Origin: Deltaproteobacteria bacterium
GTDB taxonomy: Bacteria > Bdellovibrionota_C > UBA2361 > SZUA-149 > JADLFC01
Length of the DNA: 32,532 nucleotides
Assembly: GCA_020845775.1 (NCBI GenBank)
Contig: JADLFC010000036.1
Coordinates: 1 to 32,532, forward strand
Direction: 5' to 3'
Part shown: piece after piece, positions 7,809 to 15,858 of the stretch
Numbering within the stretch: position 1 is the stretch's first letter
Layout of the letters: every line of letters starts with the position of its first letter
Program-made: the position numbers and the translations under genes
Notes under the pieces: model-generated
What the model saw: the letters and a program-made list of their open reading frames with translations, nothing else
Told to the model about the DNA's origin: nothing
The model's database searches: none

Positions 7809-8717
7809 ATGAATATACTCAAGAAAATAGTTTCTCTCATCGTTTGGAGCTGCGCTGCGCTTTTTTCCCTCTTAATGCTGATGATGTTGGTATCGATAGT
7901 AATGATGGCTTCCGGAGTTTTGGATAAGGACGAGCTAAAGAAAGTGGTTTCGGATAAAGCAGTAGGTGTAGTTGCCATCGAAGGGGAAATACTTAGTTCT
8001 AAGAAATTTAGAAAAAGTATCGAAGAGCGGGTTGCGGACGAAAAAATAAAGGCAATCGTTGTTCGCATTGATTCCCCAGGGGGAGCTGTTGGAGCGTCTG
8101 AAGAAATCTATCGAGCTATCCTCAAGGCACGAGAGAAAAAACCAGTGGTGTGTTCTTTGGGAAATATCGCTGCATCGGGCGGGCTTTATGCTGCGGTCGG
8201 TTGTGAAAAAATCATCACTAATGAAAGCACGCTGAGTGGGTCTATCGGCGTCGTTCTAATGATTCCCAATTTCTCTGATGTCATGAAAGATCTCGGCATT
8301 GGAATGACGGTAATTAAGAGCGGTAAATATAAGGATTCAGGTTCGCCGTTTCGTGCAGTTAGCCCAGATGATGCAAAAGTGCTCCAGTCTACAGTGGACG
8401 AGGCATACGAGCAGTTTGTGGCAGTAGTTGCAAAGGCTCGCAACTTGTCAGTTAAAGAGGTCGAAAAATTTGCCGATGGAAGGATTATTTTGGGGCAAAC
8501 TGCTGTAGAGCTAAAGTTAGCTGATAGTATTGGTAGTCTTAACGATGCTGCTAAAATTGCGCTTGAATTATCCGGAGGCGAAGGCGAGCCGGAGATTATA
8601 ATGCCGGAAGCAAAGAAGGGTTTGCGCGCCTTACTCGATGATCTCGCAAAGTCAAAACTGTGGTTTCTACTTAACTCGCTAGATGGAGTTCACCTATTAT
8701 ACAGGGCCTTTATCTAG
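7809..8717 (+). CDS. sppA: Signal peptide peptidase SppA, short form
   Basis: SppA is a membrane-anchored serine protease (S49, Ser-Lys dyad) that degrades cleaved signal peptides. The product is 302 residues, the length of the single-domain Bacillus-type enzyme rather than the duplicated E. coli form. An N-terminal membrane helix covers about residues 7-35. The ClpP-like core shows VVRIDSPGGAV (84-94), NIAASGGLYAA with candidate nucleophile Ser123, STLSGSIGV (140-148) and SGKYKD (171-176), which supplies the likely general-base lysine, Lys175. It heads a plus-strand run with a glycosyltransferase gene 16 bp downstream. No strong ribosome binding site precedes the ATG. Confidence 0.93.
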   Translation: MNILKKIVSLIVWSCAALFSLLMLMMLVSIVMMASGVLDKDELKKVVSDKAVGVVAIEGEILSSKKFRKSIEERVADEKIKAIVVRIDSPGGAVGASEEIYRAILKAREKKPVVCSLGNIAASGGLYAAVGCEKIITNESTLSGSIGVVLMIPNFSDVMKDLGIGMTVIKSGKYKDSGSPFRAVSPDDAKVLQSTVDEAYEQFVAVVAKARNLSVKEVEKFADGRIILGQTAVELKLADSIGSLNDAAKIALELSGGEGEPEIIMPEAKKGLRALLDDLAKSKLWFLLNSLDGVHLLYRAFI

Positions 8718-8733
8718 CTAGTCGGCTGCGCTC

Positions 8734-9984
8734 ATGAAGTTGCTATGGATTTCGCATTTCCTGTTGTATCCAGAGACCGGTTTTGGCGCTTTGGAGCGCA
8801 GCAGGAATTTGCTTTGCCAGTTAGCAAAGCATCACGAAATATATCTAGTGTCGTACTATCGCAGAAACAAGGATTTACGTCGCGGCGTTTCTCTTGAATC
8901 AGCGCGACGGGACTTAGAGAAGTATTGCAAAAAAATCGTTCTTCTCGCCCACGTCCCGAGCGAAAATTTATTTGCGAAGGGGCTAAAGGTGTTGCAGAGC
9001 CTGGTTGGAAATTTGCCATATTCGGCTCTTATTTACCGCTCTAGCGCGCTTGAGGCTGCTGTGTTGGATATTTTAGAGGCAGTCGACAGTATCGATCTCG
9101 TTCACGTAGATACAATTGGTTTAGCTGAGAATATATTGGGTAAAATTAATGCGCCAAAGGCACTTACGCACCACAACGCAGAATCGGCTATGATGAGGCG
9201 TCGAGCTACGCGCGATGGCAATGGAGTAAGAAAACTTTTTTTATTTTTAGAAGCCTTAAAGTTGGAGCACTACGAACGCAAGCACATGATTCGATACGAC
9301 CTAAACGTTTGCGTGTCGGAATTAGACAAGGAAAGTCTTGTGAAGTGCAATCCCTCAGTGCCGATTGAAGTTATAGAAAATGGGGTCGATTGTTCCCATT
9401 ATCGCCGCGAACATATTGGTGGAAATATGGAACAACTGGTATTCATGGGCTCACTAGATTGGTACCCAAATCGCGACGCGATGTTGTTTTTTTGTATGGA
9501 GGTTTGGCCAATCCTGAGCGCCAAGCATGGCGCTTTGACTCTAACGATTATAGGGAAAAATTGTCCTCCGAAACTAGCGAAACTTGTTGCTAAATGTGAT
9601 AGGATAACTCTAGCTGGTTATTTAGAAGATGTTAGGCCAGTTCTAAAAGGTGCCAGCATCTTTATCTGCCCTATTCGAGACGGCGGGGGTACGCGCCTAA
9701 AACTTCTCAGTGCAATGGCTTATGGGATACCTATAGTGTCTACTTCCATAGGTTGTGAGGGGCTCGAGGTAGAGCACGAAAAACATTTACTGATTGCCGA
9801 TGCGCCAGAAGAGTTTTGTGTTCAAGTTGGACGTCTGTTAAAGCAGCCTGAACTAAGGAAAGCTTTAAGTGAAAATGCTTTCAGCTTAGTGCAACAAAAG
9901 TATTCTTATGATGTAATTGGCAAGAAAATAACTACTCTTTACGAAAATTTGGTCTCGGGTGCGTATCGGGAAACACCGGTTTAA
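8734..9984 (+). CDS. GT4-type glycosyltransferase
   Basis: The 416-residue product has two Rossmann-like halves of a GT-B enzyme. The N-terminal part begins LLWISHFLLYPETGFGALERSRNLL. The C-terminal part contains LVFMGSLDWYPNRDA (about 233-247), the ICPIRDGGGTRLKLLSAMAYGIPIVST block (about 309-335) with the acceptor/donor-site pattern of GT4 retaining enzymes, and a C-terminal helix. It resembles the sugar transferases found with PEP-CTERM/exopolysaccharide loci, but no such locus is visible here. The donor and acceptor are unknown. It lies 16 bp after sppA, and a small zinc-ribbon gene follows closely. Confidence 0.87.
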   Translation: MKLLWISHFLLYPETGFGALERSRNLLCQLAKHHEIYLVSYYRRNKDLRRGVSLESARRDLEKYCKKIVLLAHVPSENLFAKGLKVLQSLVGNLPYSALIYRSSALEAAVLDILEAVDSIDLVHVDTIGLAENILGKINAPKALTHHNAESAMMRRRATRDGNGVRKLFLFLEALKLEHYERKHMIRYDLNVCVSELDKESLVKCNPSVPIEVIENGVDCSHYRREHIGGNMEQLVFMGSLDWYPNRDAMLFFCMEVWPILSAKHGALTLTIIGKNCPPKLAKLVAKCDRITLAGYLEDVRPVLKGASIFICPIRDGGGTRLKLLSAMAYGIPIVSTSIGCEGLEVEHEKHLLIADAPEEFCVQVGRLLKQPELRKALSENAFSLVQQKYSYDVIGKKITTLYENLVSGAYRETPV

Positions 9985-10002
9985 GAAAACAATTTGGTTA
10001 AA

Positions 10003-10275
10003 ATGGATGATAATTATCTAAAACGACAATTACTTGCCAGGCAGTTAAGGCAGCAAGCGGCAGCTACGAAACATGGCACGCGTGGGCCGGCGACCGGCGA
10101 GCGTCGGGATGATTCGAGTTACGAATCTTTCTCGGCAAGTGAGCTTTATTGTCCAACCTGTAAGATGGCTATGCCTGTAAGGGAGAAAATGTTGCTCGCT
10201 CTTCCACGTGGAGACCTTTACGACTACTGCTGCAAAAAATGCGGAACCTCTTTAGGCACGAGGCGAACTGGATAG
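10003..10275 (+). CDS. Small zinc-ribbon protein of unknown function
   Basis: The predicted 90-residue protein has a basic, Gln/Arg-rich N-terminal half (NYLKRQLLARQLRQQAAA) and a C-terminal zinc-ribbon-like part with two CXXC pairs (YCPTCKMAMP and CCKKCGTS). An upstream TTG at 9994 would add three residues; ATG 10003 is chosen. It lies 18 bp after the glycosyltransferase gene and 4 bp before hemN. This tight packing, and a composition like that of the neighbours, argues that it is a real gene. A nucleic-acid-binding or metal-binding role would be inference. Confidence 0.65.
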   Translation: MDDNYLKRQLLARQLRQQAAATKHGTRGPATGERRDDSSYESFSASELYCPTCKMAMPVREKMLLALPRGDLYDYCCKKCGTSLGTRRTG

Positions 10276-10279
10276 GGCC

Positions 10280-11725
10280 ATGTCCAACGCAAATCTCGGA
10301 AACTCTACAAGTGACTTTTCGGCGCTTTCATCGCGGGAGTTGGTTTATCTAGTGGAGAAGTATTCCGTTTCTGGCCCTCGCTATACGAGTTATCCAACAG
10401 CGGTGGAGTTTAGCTCGGCGCTATCTATTGAGGAGTGGCAAGAGGCAATTAAAACCGCCGCCAATCAGTCTAGCGCTACAGTAGGGGGGAATTTACTTTC
10501 GCTTTATTTTCACATTCCGTTTTGTCAGTCGCTTTGTTACTACTGTGCGTGTAACAAGATAGTTCCTAAAGATAGGTCCTTGGTCGGTCCCTATTTGGCC
10601 GCAATGAGTCGCGAAATTCGGGCGTACGCTAAAATGTTTGGTTCCGAGACAACTGTTAAGCAGATTCACTGGGGTGGGGGAACGCCTAATTATCTAACTC
10701 CTAGCGAAATTCGAGATATACATGACGCATGCGTACAAGCCTATCCCAATATAGCAGGAGATGCCGAGGTGTCGATTGAAGTTGACCCAAGAACTCTTTC
10801 TGATGCGCACTTGAGTGCACTAGTCGGAGCTGGATTTAATCGAATTAGCCTTGGCGTGCAGGATTTTAATCCGGCTGTGCAGGAAGCTGTTAACAGAGTT
10901 CAGTCTTTTGAGCTCACCCGCAATTTGTGCAATGCTGCGCGTGACGCCGGCTTTGGTGGCGTTAATATCGACCTAATATATGGCTTGCCCAAGCAGACTG
11001 TTAGGAGTTTTATCGATACTATTGATAAAATTATCGAGATTAAGCCGGATAGGATTGCGCTTTATGGCTATGCGCATGTTCAGTGGTTGCAGAAGGTTCA
11101 AAAGACATTAGAGCGCTCTGCTTTGCCGCAGCCTTCGGAACGCATAGCGATTTTCGTTGAGTCGATTAAGCGCTTAATTGATTACGGCTATTGTTATATT
11201 GGCATGGATCATTTCGCCCTGCCTAATGATTCTCTTTATATTGCGTTGCGAGATGGATTTCTGATGCGTAACTTCATGGGGTACACGGCACATAAAGGGG
11301 CGCATGTCATAGGGCATGGCATGAGTTCAATATCTAGTTTGGCGGGTGCGTATTGGCAGAATGTTAAGGAAATAAACCGCTATGAACTTGAAATATCAAG
11401 GGATCGCTTTCCAGTTGAGCGAGGGCTTATTAAATCGCCTGAAGATTGCATGCGCGGAGAAATTATTCAGGACATTTTTTGTCAGGGGCAAGTTGACATA
11501 TCGTCATTTGAGAATCGTTGGAAAATGGACTTTTGGTCGACGTTTAGCGAGCCACTAATACACCTAAAAGGCATGGAGCAAGACGGCCTTTTAAGTATAG
11601 ACTCCCAAACAATGCGCCTGTCGTCCATTGGTCGCCTCTTTATGAGAAACGTAGCTATGACTTTTGACGCCTATCTAAACCAACACCGCACCCGCCAAAC
11701 TCCAGTTTTTTCACAGACAGTGTAG
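10280..11725 (+). CDS. hemN: Oxygen-independent coproporphyrinogen III dehydrogenase
   Basis: HemN is a radical-SAM enzyme that decarboxylates two propionates of coproporphyrinogen III to give protoporphyrinogen IX without oxygen. The product is 481 residues, near the 457 of E. coli HemN. GPRYTSYPTAVEF (32-44) matches the substrate-site N terminus, and HIPFCQSLCYYCACN (78-92) holds the CX3CX2C cluster motif (C82, C86, C89) plus the extra cysteine typical of true HemN rather than HemW. The HWGGGTPNYL and GVQDFNPAVQEAVNRVQ motifs and the GMDHFALPND segment agree. True HemN status fits with the heme demand of the cytochrome-rich act operon. It follows the zinc-ribbon gene by 4 bp and ends the plus-strand run. 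Confidence 0.95.
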   Translation: MSNANLGNSTSDFSALSSRELVYLVEKYSVSGPRYTSYPTAVEFSSALSIEEWQEAIKTAANQSSATVGGNLLSLYFHIPFCQSLCYYCACNKIVPKDRSLVGPYLAAMSREIRAYAKMFGSETTVKQIHWGGGTPNYLTPSEIRDIHDACVQAYPNIAGDAEVSIEVDPRTLSDAHLSALVGAGFNRISLGVQDFNPAVQEAVNRVQSFELTRNLCNAARDAGFGGVNIDLIYGLPKQTVRSFIDTIDKIIEIKPDRIALYGYAHVQWLQKVQKTLERSALPQPSERIAIFVESIKRLIDYGYCYIGMDHFALPNDSLYIALRDGFLMRNFMGYTAHKGAHVIGHGMSSISSLAGAYWQNVKEINRYELEISRDRFPVERGLIKSPEDCMRGEIIQDIFCQGQVDISSFENRWKMDFWSTFSEPLIHLKGMEQDGLLSIDSQTMRLSSIGRLFMRNVAMTFDAYLNQHRTRQTPVFSQTV

Positions 11726-11773
11726 CCAGCGCGTAAGACAGTGACCAGTTTCGTCGTGCTCAGCACTTAATTC

Positions 11774-12532
11774 TCAGACGATCTCAACCGCGCTAAGGAG
11801 AGTCCTCGTCCCAAGCCTATATGCCTTGGTTCTAAATCCACATGTCCACTGCGAACCTAACAAGTCCGAGACGACGAATGCTGCTGCTAGCATTACGCCG
11901 TAGCGCTGGCTCAAAAAATTAATCGCCGCAAACTCCATATCTACTATGGCCGCACCCTGTTCACGATAGTAGCTAATCTTATCTGGAGTCTCCAAATACG
12001 GCGTATCAGTAGTCCAAACGCGACCCCTATGACAGGAAAGTTTCGCAGCGCCGCTCTCAATTTTCGCTTTAACCGTATTTTCTAGTTTAGTCTGAAGTGG
12101 ACTCGAAACGAACTCCTGAATTGGGGGCGCGCCATAAGCCCTCGATGTTCCGTCTTCTCCTATGGCGCTATCTGGAAAGACGATATCGCCAATTTTAGGT
12201 AATGATCGCTCTGACATAAGCAGAGCCGCAGCGCTTAGTAAAATAATTTTTCGGGCGCCAGAACTTATTAGGGACTCACAAATTATGCCAGCCTGTGGTG
12301 CTCCTACTAATGGGCCAACAAGTGAAGTGTCTGCAAAGGTCTGCAACGCAACCGAGCCAGCTAGTAGCCGTTTTGTAAGCATTGGCGGTTTTTGGCCGCT
12401 ATTCTGCAATAACCTCTCTAAATATCGATAGTTTGCTTGACTTGGAACAAGAAGACATAAAGAACCAACGGGCAGGTTAGACTGCGGTTTAATTATTGAA
12501 TTTAGTTCATTTGGATTTGCCACGTTATGCAC
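11774..12532 (-). CDS. Nucleoside phosphorylase (PNP/UDP family)
   Basis: The product of 252 residues has the layout of the PNP_UDP_1 fold, which splits purine or pyrimidine nucleosides with phosphate. Seen are VGPLVGAPQAGIICESLISSGARKIILLSAAA (about 72-103), a GDIVFPDSAIGEDGTS strand (about 115-130), a WTTDTPYLETPDKI segment, and the ribose-site motif AAIVDMEFAAINFLSQRYGV (about 194-213) with the conserved ME pair. Whether it prefers uridine or purines cannot be decided. The start is GTG at 12532, with AAGGA 11 nt upstream. It is transcribed alone toward hemN. Confidence 0.8.
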   Translation of the reverse strand: MHNVANPNELNSIIKPQSNLPVGSLCLLVPSQANYRYLERLLQNSGQKPPMLTKRLLAGSVALQTFADTSLVGPLVGAPQAGIICESLISSGARKIILLSAAALLMSERSLPKIGDIVFPDSAIGEDGTSRAYGAPPIQEFVSSPLQTKLENTVKAKIESGAAKLSCHRGRVWTTDTPYLETPDKISYYREQGAAIVDMEFAAINFLSQRYGVMLAAAFVVSDLLGSQWTCGFRTKAYRLGTRTLLSAVEIV

Positions 12533-12686
12533 CGAAATTCAATTCCTTGACAAGGTTCAGCTGCCCTTGTTTCTTTTTGTTAACATATATAAACTTCTAA
12601 TGGCATTGGAATAAAGGTGGTAGGGACATGTTTTAATAGGTTATTCATGAATTTCAATTGTTTACTAAAAGGAGTGTAAGCGACAT

Positions 12687-13205
12687 ATGGGCGAAAGTCG
12701 ACCGATACATCAACGTGGCGAAGTAAAAAAGCAATATCTGCAAAATCCGTACTATGATTCCCATCACGATCCATATCATGCAAGGCAAAAATATACAGAC
12801 GGTGCGTATTGCGAAGACTGTGAGGCTGTAGTGGAAAAAGGCTCATTTCGTTGGGCCGCAGTAGAGGCGAAGCATGTGGGCCAGGCAGTCAAGTGCCCTG
12901 CTTGTCAGCGGATCCAGGAAAACATGGCCGGTGGAGTAGTTTTCCTGGAAGGTGCGTTTTTAAAAGAGCATATAGTTGAAATAAGAAATCTAATATCGAA
13001 TGTGGAGAACGTTGAGAAGAGCGAGCATCCGCTGGAGCGTATAATCGATTTGGAGGAAAAACAAGATAGTTTATTGGTCCGAACTACGTACGAGCATCTC
13101 GCTAGAAGAATTGGCGAGGCGGTTCACAGAGCCTATAAGGGGGAACTACAGATTTCTTACGCGGAGGATGAAAAATACGTGGACGTGCGCTGGATTAGGA
13201 ATTAA
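12687..13205 (+). CDS. BCAM0308-like zinc-ribbon protein
   Basis: The 172-residue product matches the pattern of the BCAM0308 family as I know it: DPYHARQKYTDGAYCEDC near the N terminus, a zinc-ribbon built from C42/C45 and C70/C73 (CPACQR), GGVVFLEGAFLKEHIVEIRNLI, the EHPLERI motif (113-119), and TTYEHLARRIGEAVHRAYKGEL (133-154) with a VRWIR end. The N-terminal region recalls NMD3-type ribbons; function is unknown. A ribosome binding site AAGGAG lies at 12669-12674, 12 nt before the ATG. It is monocistronic between divergent phosphorylase and convergent pckA. Confidence 0.82.
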   Translation: MGESRPIHQRGEVKKQYLQNPYYDSHHDPYHARQKYTDGAYCEDCEAVVEKGSFRWAAVEAKHVGQAVKCPACQRIQENMAGGVVFLEGAFLKEHIVEIRNLISNVENVEKSEHPLERIIDLEEKQDSLLVRTTYEHLARRIGEAVHRAYKGELQISYAEDEKYVDVRWIRN

Positions 13206-13212
13206 TTAGCGC

Positions 13213-13259
13213 AAAAAAAGTATAGCCCTAGACATACCTCAATCGATACGCCTAGGGCT
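13213..13259 (-). terminator. Candidate terminator of pckA
   Basis: On the minus strand an 8-bp stem AGCCCTAG/CTAGGGCT with a 20-nt loop is followed by ATAC and seven T residues, as expected of a rho-independent terminator. It lies between the stop of pckA and the convergent BCAM0308-like gene. The long loop makes it less certain. Confidence 0.45.
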
Positions 13260-13293
13260 TCCCTTAAGGGAGTGACCGCAGCAAATTTCCGCA

Positions 13294-14904
13294 TTAAATT
13301 CGCGGTCCGGCTTTGTGCAGTTCGGGCATGTAAGCTTCGAATCTGGCAAAATTGTCGACAAACCTCTTTGCCAAGTCCATTGCAACCTTTTTGTACTCGC
13401 CTAAATCCTTCCACATTTCCCATGGTCTCAAAACATTGCCTGGTATGTTTTGAATGCTTGCAGGAATAGAGAGCCCAAATATTTCGTCGATAACCACTTC
13501 CACGCCGTTTAACTCTCCATTTAACGCCGCTTGCACCATCGCTCGAGTGTACTTGAGGCTGATGCGATTGCCAACTCCAACACCTCCACCAATCCAACCA
13601 GTATTTACTAACCAACACTGAGAATTGTGTTCCGCAATTCTTCTGCCTAACATTTCTGCATAAACGGTCGGTTTCAGTGGTAGGAAGGGAGAACCAAAAC
13701 AAGTGCTAAAAGTTGCCTGTGGCGAATTGCCCATTCCTTTCTCTGTCCCAGCCACTTTTGCAGTGTACCCGCTCAAAAAGTGGTACATTGCCTGCTCAGG
13801 CGTCAATTTGGAAATTGGGGGCATAACTCCAAACGCATCACATGTCAAAAAGACTATGTGTTCTGGGTGATTTCCAGTTCCCTTTAGAATCGCCTCGTCT
13901 ATGTGCTCAATTGGGTAAGCCGCGCGCGTATTTTCAGTCAGCGAAACGTCGTGGTAGTCTGGAATCTTGGTCTTGGGATCGATAACCACGTTTTCCAAAA
14001 TTGCTCCTCGTCTTATCGCATTCCAGATCTGAGGCTCATTTTCCTTCGATAAAGTCACGCACTTGGCATAACAACCTCCTTCGAAGTTAAAAATGCCTTC
14101 GGTTGACCAACCATGCTCGTCATCGCCAATCAGTTGTCGCGTAGTATCTGAGGAGAGGGTGGTTTTGCCAGTGCCTGACAGGCCGAAAAACAGAGCCGTG
14201 CGCGATGGATCGACTTTGCTTATGTTTGCCGAGCAGTGCATCGGGAGAACTCCACGCTGCGGATAAACAAAGTTGAGAACTGAAAATATAGATTTCTTCA
14301 TTTCGCCTGCGTAGTTCGTTCCACCGATAAGAATTAATCCTTCGGAAAAATTGACCACGATAAAGGCAGAAGAGTTAGTGCCATGCTTCTGTGGATCTGC
14401 TTCAAAGTTAGGCGAGTGAACTATCGTAAACTCTGCCGCGTGCTGCCCAATCTCGCTTGCCTCAAGTCTACGAAAAAGCTGCTTGCAAAAGAGATTAGCC
14501 CAGGCTGTCTCGTTAATAACGCTTATTGGAACTCTATATTCGTCTTGAGCGCCCGCATACGCGTAACCAACGTATAGGTTCTTGTCGGCCAGGTATTCCG
14601 CTTGGTCGGCACGGAGGCGTGCAAAATGCTCCGGTGTCATGGGTTTGTTCACCTTGCCCCAATCGACCATGTCTCGCGTCTTGGCATCTTCTACTATAAA
14701 CTTATCATTTGGCGACCGCCCGGTATGTTGCCCAGTTAAACAAACTAAGGCGCCAGTATCCGAAAGCGCAGCACCTTCCATAGAGACGGCGTGCTGAATT
14801 AACGTATCGGCATCTAGGTTAAGATAAACTTCCCCGGATGTGTTTATTCCTATATCACTTAACATTTCGTAATTATTGTGTTTTTTTATTGTTTGTTCTT
14901 TCAT
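13294..14904 (-). CDS. pckA: Phosphoenolpyruvate carboxykinase (ATP)
   Basis: PckA converts oxaloacetate and ATP to phosphoenolpyruvate, CO2 and ADP, the entry step of gluconeogenesis. The 536-residue length is typical of the ATP-dependent family. TGRSPNDKFIV (61-71), the kinase motif GLSGTGKTTLSSD (241-253), the following IGDDEHGWS (259-267), GGCYAKC and VFLTCDAFGVMPPIS are all present. NYAGEMKKSIF (197-207) carries the catalytic lysine region. It is single in its strand run, with a 278-bp gap to divergent infC and a candidate terminator downstream. The ATG at 14904 is used; no strong ribosome binding site is seen. Confidence 0.97.
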   Translation of the reverse strand: MKEQTIKKHNNYEMLSDIGINTSGEVYLNLDADTLIQHAVSMEGAALSDTGALVCLTGQHTGRSPNDKFIVEDAKTRDMVDWGKVNKPMTPEHFARLRADQAEYLADKNLYVGYAYAGAQDEYRVPISVINETAWANLFCKQLFRRLEASEIGQHAAEFTIVHSPNFEADPQKHGTNSSAFIVVNFSEGLILIGGTNYAGEMKKSIFSVLNFVYPQRGVLPMHCSANISKVDPSRTALFFGLSGTGKTTLSSDTTRQLIGDDEHGWSTEGIFNFEGGCYAKCVTLSKENEPQIWNAIRRGAILENVVIDPKTKIPDYHDVSLTENTRAAYPIEHIDEAILKGTGNHPEHIVFLTCDAFGVMPPISKLTPEQAMYHFLSGYTAKVAGTEKGMGNSPQATFSTCFGSPFLPLKPTVYAEMLGRRIAEHNSQCWLVNTGWIGGGVGVGNRISLKYTRAMVQAALNGELNGVEVVIDEIFGLSIPASIQNIPGNVLRPWEMWKDLGEYKKVAMDLAKRFVDNFARFEAYMPELHKAGPRI

Positions 14905-15161
14905 GTAACTATCTCTATCAAACTGACCTGCGGAAGCTCTAAACCTATCACAATTCCCTATGAAATCAAGTTGACTCCTATATCAAATTTTGAAAATTTG
15001 CCCAAGTCTCCGAATTGACTACACCTTGATATGAGGCTTCCCAAGTCATTAGATACAGCTATAAATCTGTATCGACAAACACTCCTCACAATTATTTTTT
15101 GACTTTATTCGGGAGTGATGGGAGAGATAGTATCCAAAAACGGAAATTTTATAAAAAAATT
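14905..15161. promoter_or_regulatory. Divergent pckA-infC intergenic region
   Basis: The gap should hold promoters for both genes. A possible -10 TATAAA (15060-15065) with TTCCCA (15038-15043) 16 bp upstream points toward infC, but the -35 is poor. Nothing resembling a known riboswitch or ribosomal leader is recognised. Confidence 0.25.
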
Positions 15162-15167
15162 AGGAGG
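15162..15167 (+). promoter_or_regulatory. Strong ribosome binding site upstream of infC
   Basis: A perfect AGGAGG is followed by 15 nt to the first ATG (15183), longer than usual. The intervening in-frame codons include ATA at 15180 (12-nt spacing). Because infC in E. coli starts with a rare codon for autoregulation, a non-ATG start here is possible. Confidence 0.5.
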
Positions 15168-15182
15168 ATAGTTACTGATATA

Positions 15183-15740
15183 ATGCGAGATCGCTACGTT
15201 CGGGGTGAGGCAGCAAAAGGTGCAAGTAAGCACGCGATAAACGAAGAGATAAAGGCCAGCGAGGTTAGACTTATTGGCGTTCAAGGCGAGCAGTTAGGCG
15301 TTTTGAGAACTGACGCCGCTCTGCGCATGGCTACTGATGCAGGTGTGGATTTGGTGGAGGTCGCGCCGGAAGCAAAACCGCCTGTCTGCAAACTGTTAGA
15401 TTATGGCAAACTAAAATATCGCGAGCAAAAAAAACAAGCCGAAGCTAAAAAACATGGAGCTTCCCAACAAATAAAAGAAATTCGAGTGCGCTACAGCACC
15501 GATGACCACGATTTAGAAACTAAGATTCGCAGCGCAAAGAAATTCATAGCTTCGGGCGATCGAGTGAAATTTCAGATGCGCTTTCGCGGTCGTGAGCGTT
15601 CGTATCGCGATTTGGGCGAGCAGACATTTGATAAGATTGCCACCCTAATGTCCGATGTCGCGGCAGTAGAACAAAGACTTCCGCTCCTAGGCAACACAAT
15701 GTCGATAATCTTCGTGGCGGGCAAGCCAGGAACTAAGTAG
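15183..15740 (+). CDS. infC: Translation initiation factor IF-3
   Basis: IF-3 binds the 30S subunit, blocks premature joining of 50S and checks start-codon pairing. With the ATG at 15183 the protein has 185 residues, close to the usual 170-180. HAINEEIKASEVRLIGVQGEQLGVL marks the N-terminal domain, PPVCKLLDYGKLKYREQKK the linker, and QIKEIRVRYSTDDHDLETKIRSAKKFI plus RGRERSY the C-terminal domain. The frame is open upstream to a TTG at 15099, but that start lacks a ribosome binding site. The usual downstream partners rpmI and rplT are absent: 118 bp later comes an acyl-CoA dehydrogenase on the opposite strand. Confidence 0.95.
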   Translation: MRDRYVRGEAAKGASKHAINEEIKASEVRLIGVQGEQLGVLRTDAALRMATDAGVDLVEVAPEAKPPVCKLLDYGKLKYREQKKQAEAKKHGASQQIKEIRVRYSTDDHDLETKIRSAKKFIASGDRVKFQMRFRGRERSYRDLGEQTFDKIATLMSDVAAVEQRLPLLGNTMSIIFVAGKPGTK

Positions 15741-15750
15741 AAACGTTAAG

Positions 15751-15796
15751 GGCGTGTCAGGAAACGCGCCTTTACTTACGCCTTTGCGTCCGTAAG
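15751..15796 (+). terminator. Candidate terminator hairpins after infC
   Basis: A 6-bp stem GGCGTG/CGCGCC with one G-T pair (15751-15770) is followed by TTTACTT, and a second 6-bp stem CTTACG/CGTAAG (15775-15796) comes right after. The T run is short, so this is a weak candidate between convergent genes. Confidence 0.3.
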
Positions 15797-15858
15797 GGCA
15801 GCAGCAGTAGGAGCAATGACAGGCGCGTAGTTTTGCGCTTAAAGAGTCTTAGCAATGG

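Noticed and set aside
13202-13702. A 166-codon minus-strand frame overlapping the pckA end
   Set aside because: It is in another frame of pckA, which is certain from its motifs; the peptide is rich in Trp and Cys, as shadow frames often are.
15099-15182. TTG start at 15099 for infC
   Set aside because: No ribosome binding site, and the extra 28 residues do not resemble IF-3; the AGGAGG at 15162 points to a start near 15183.
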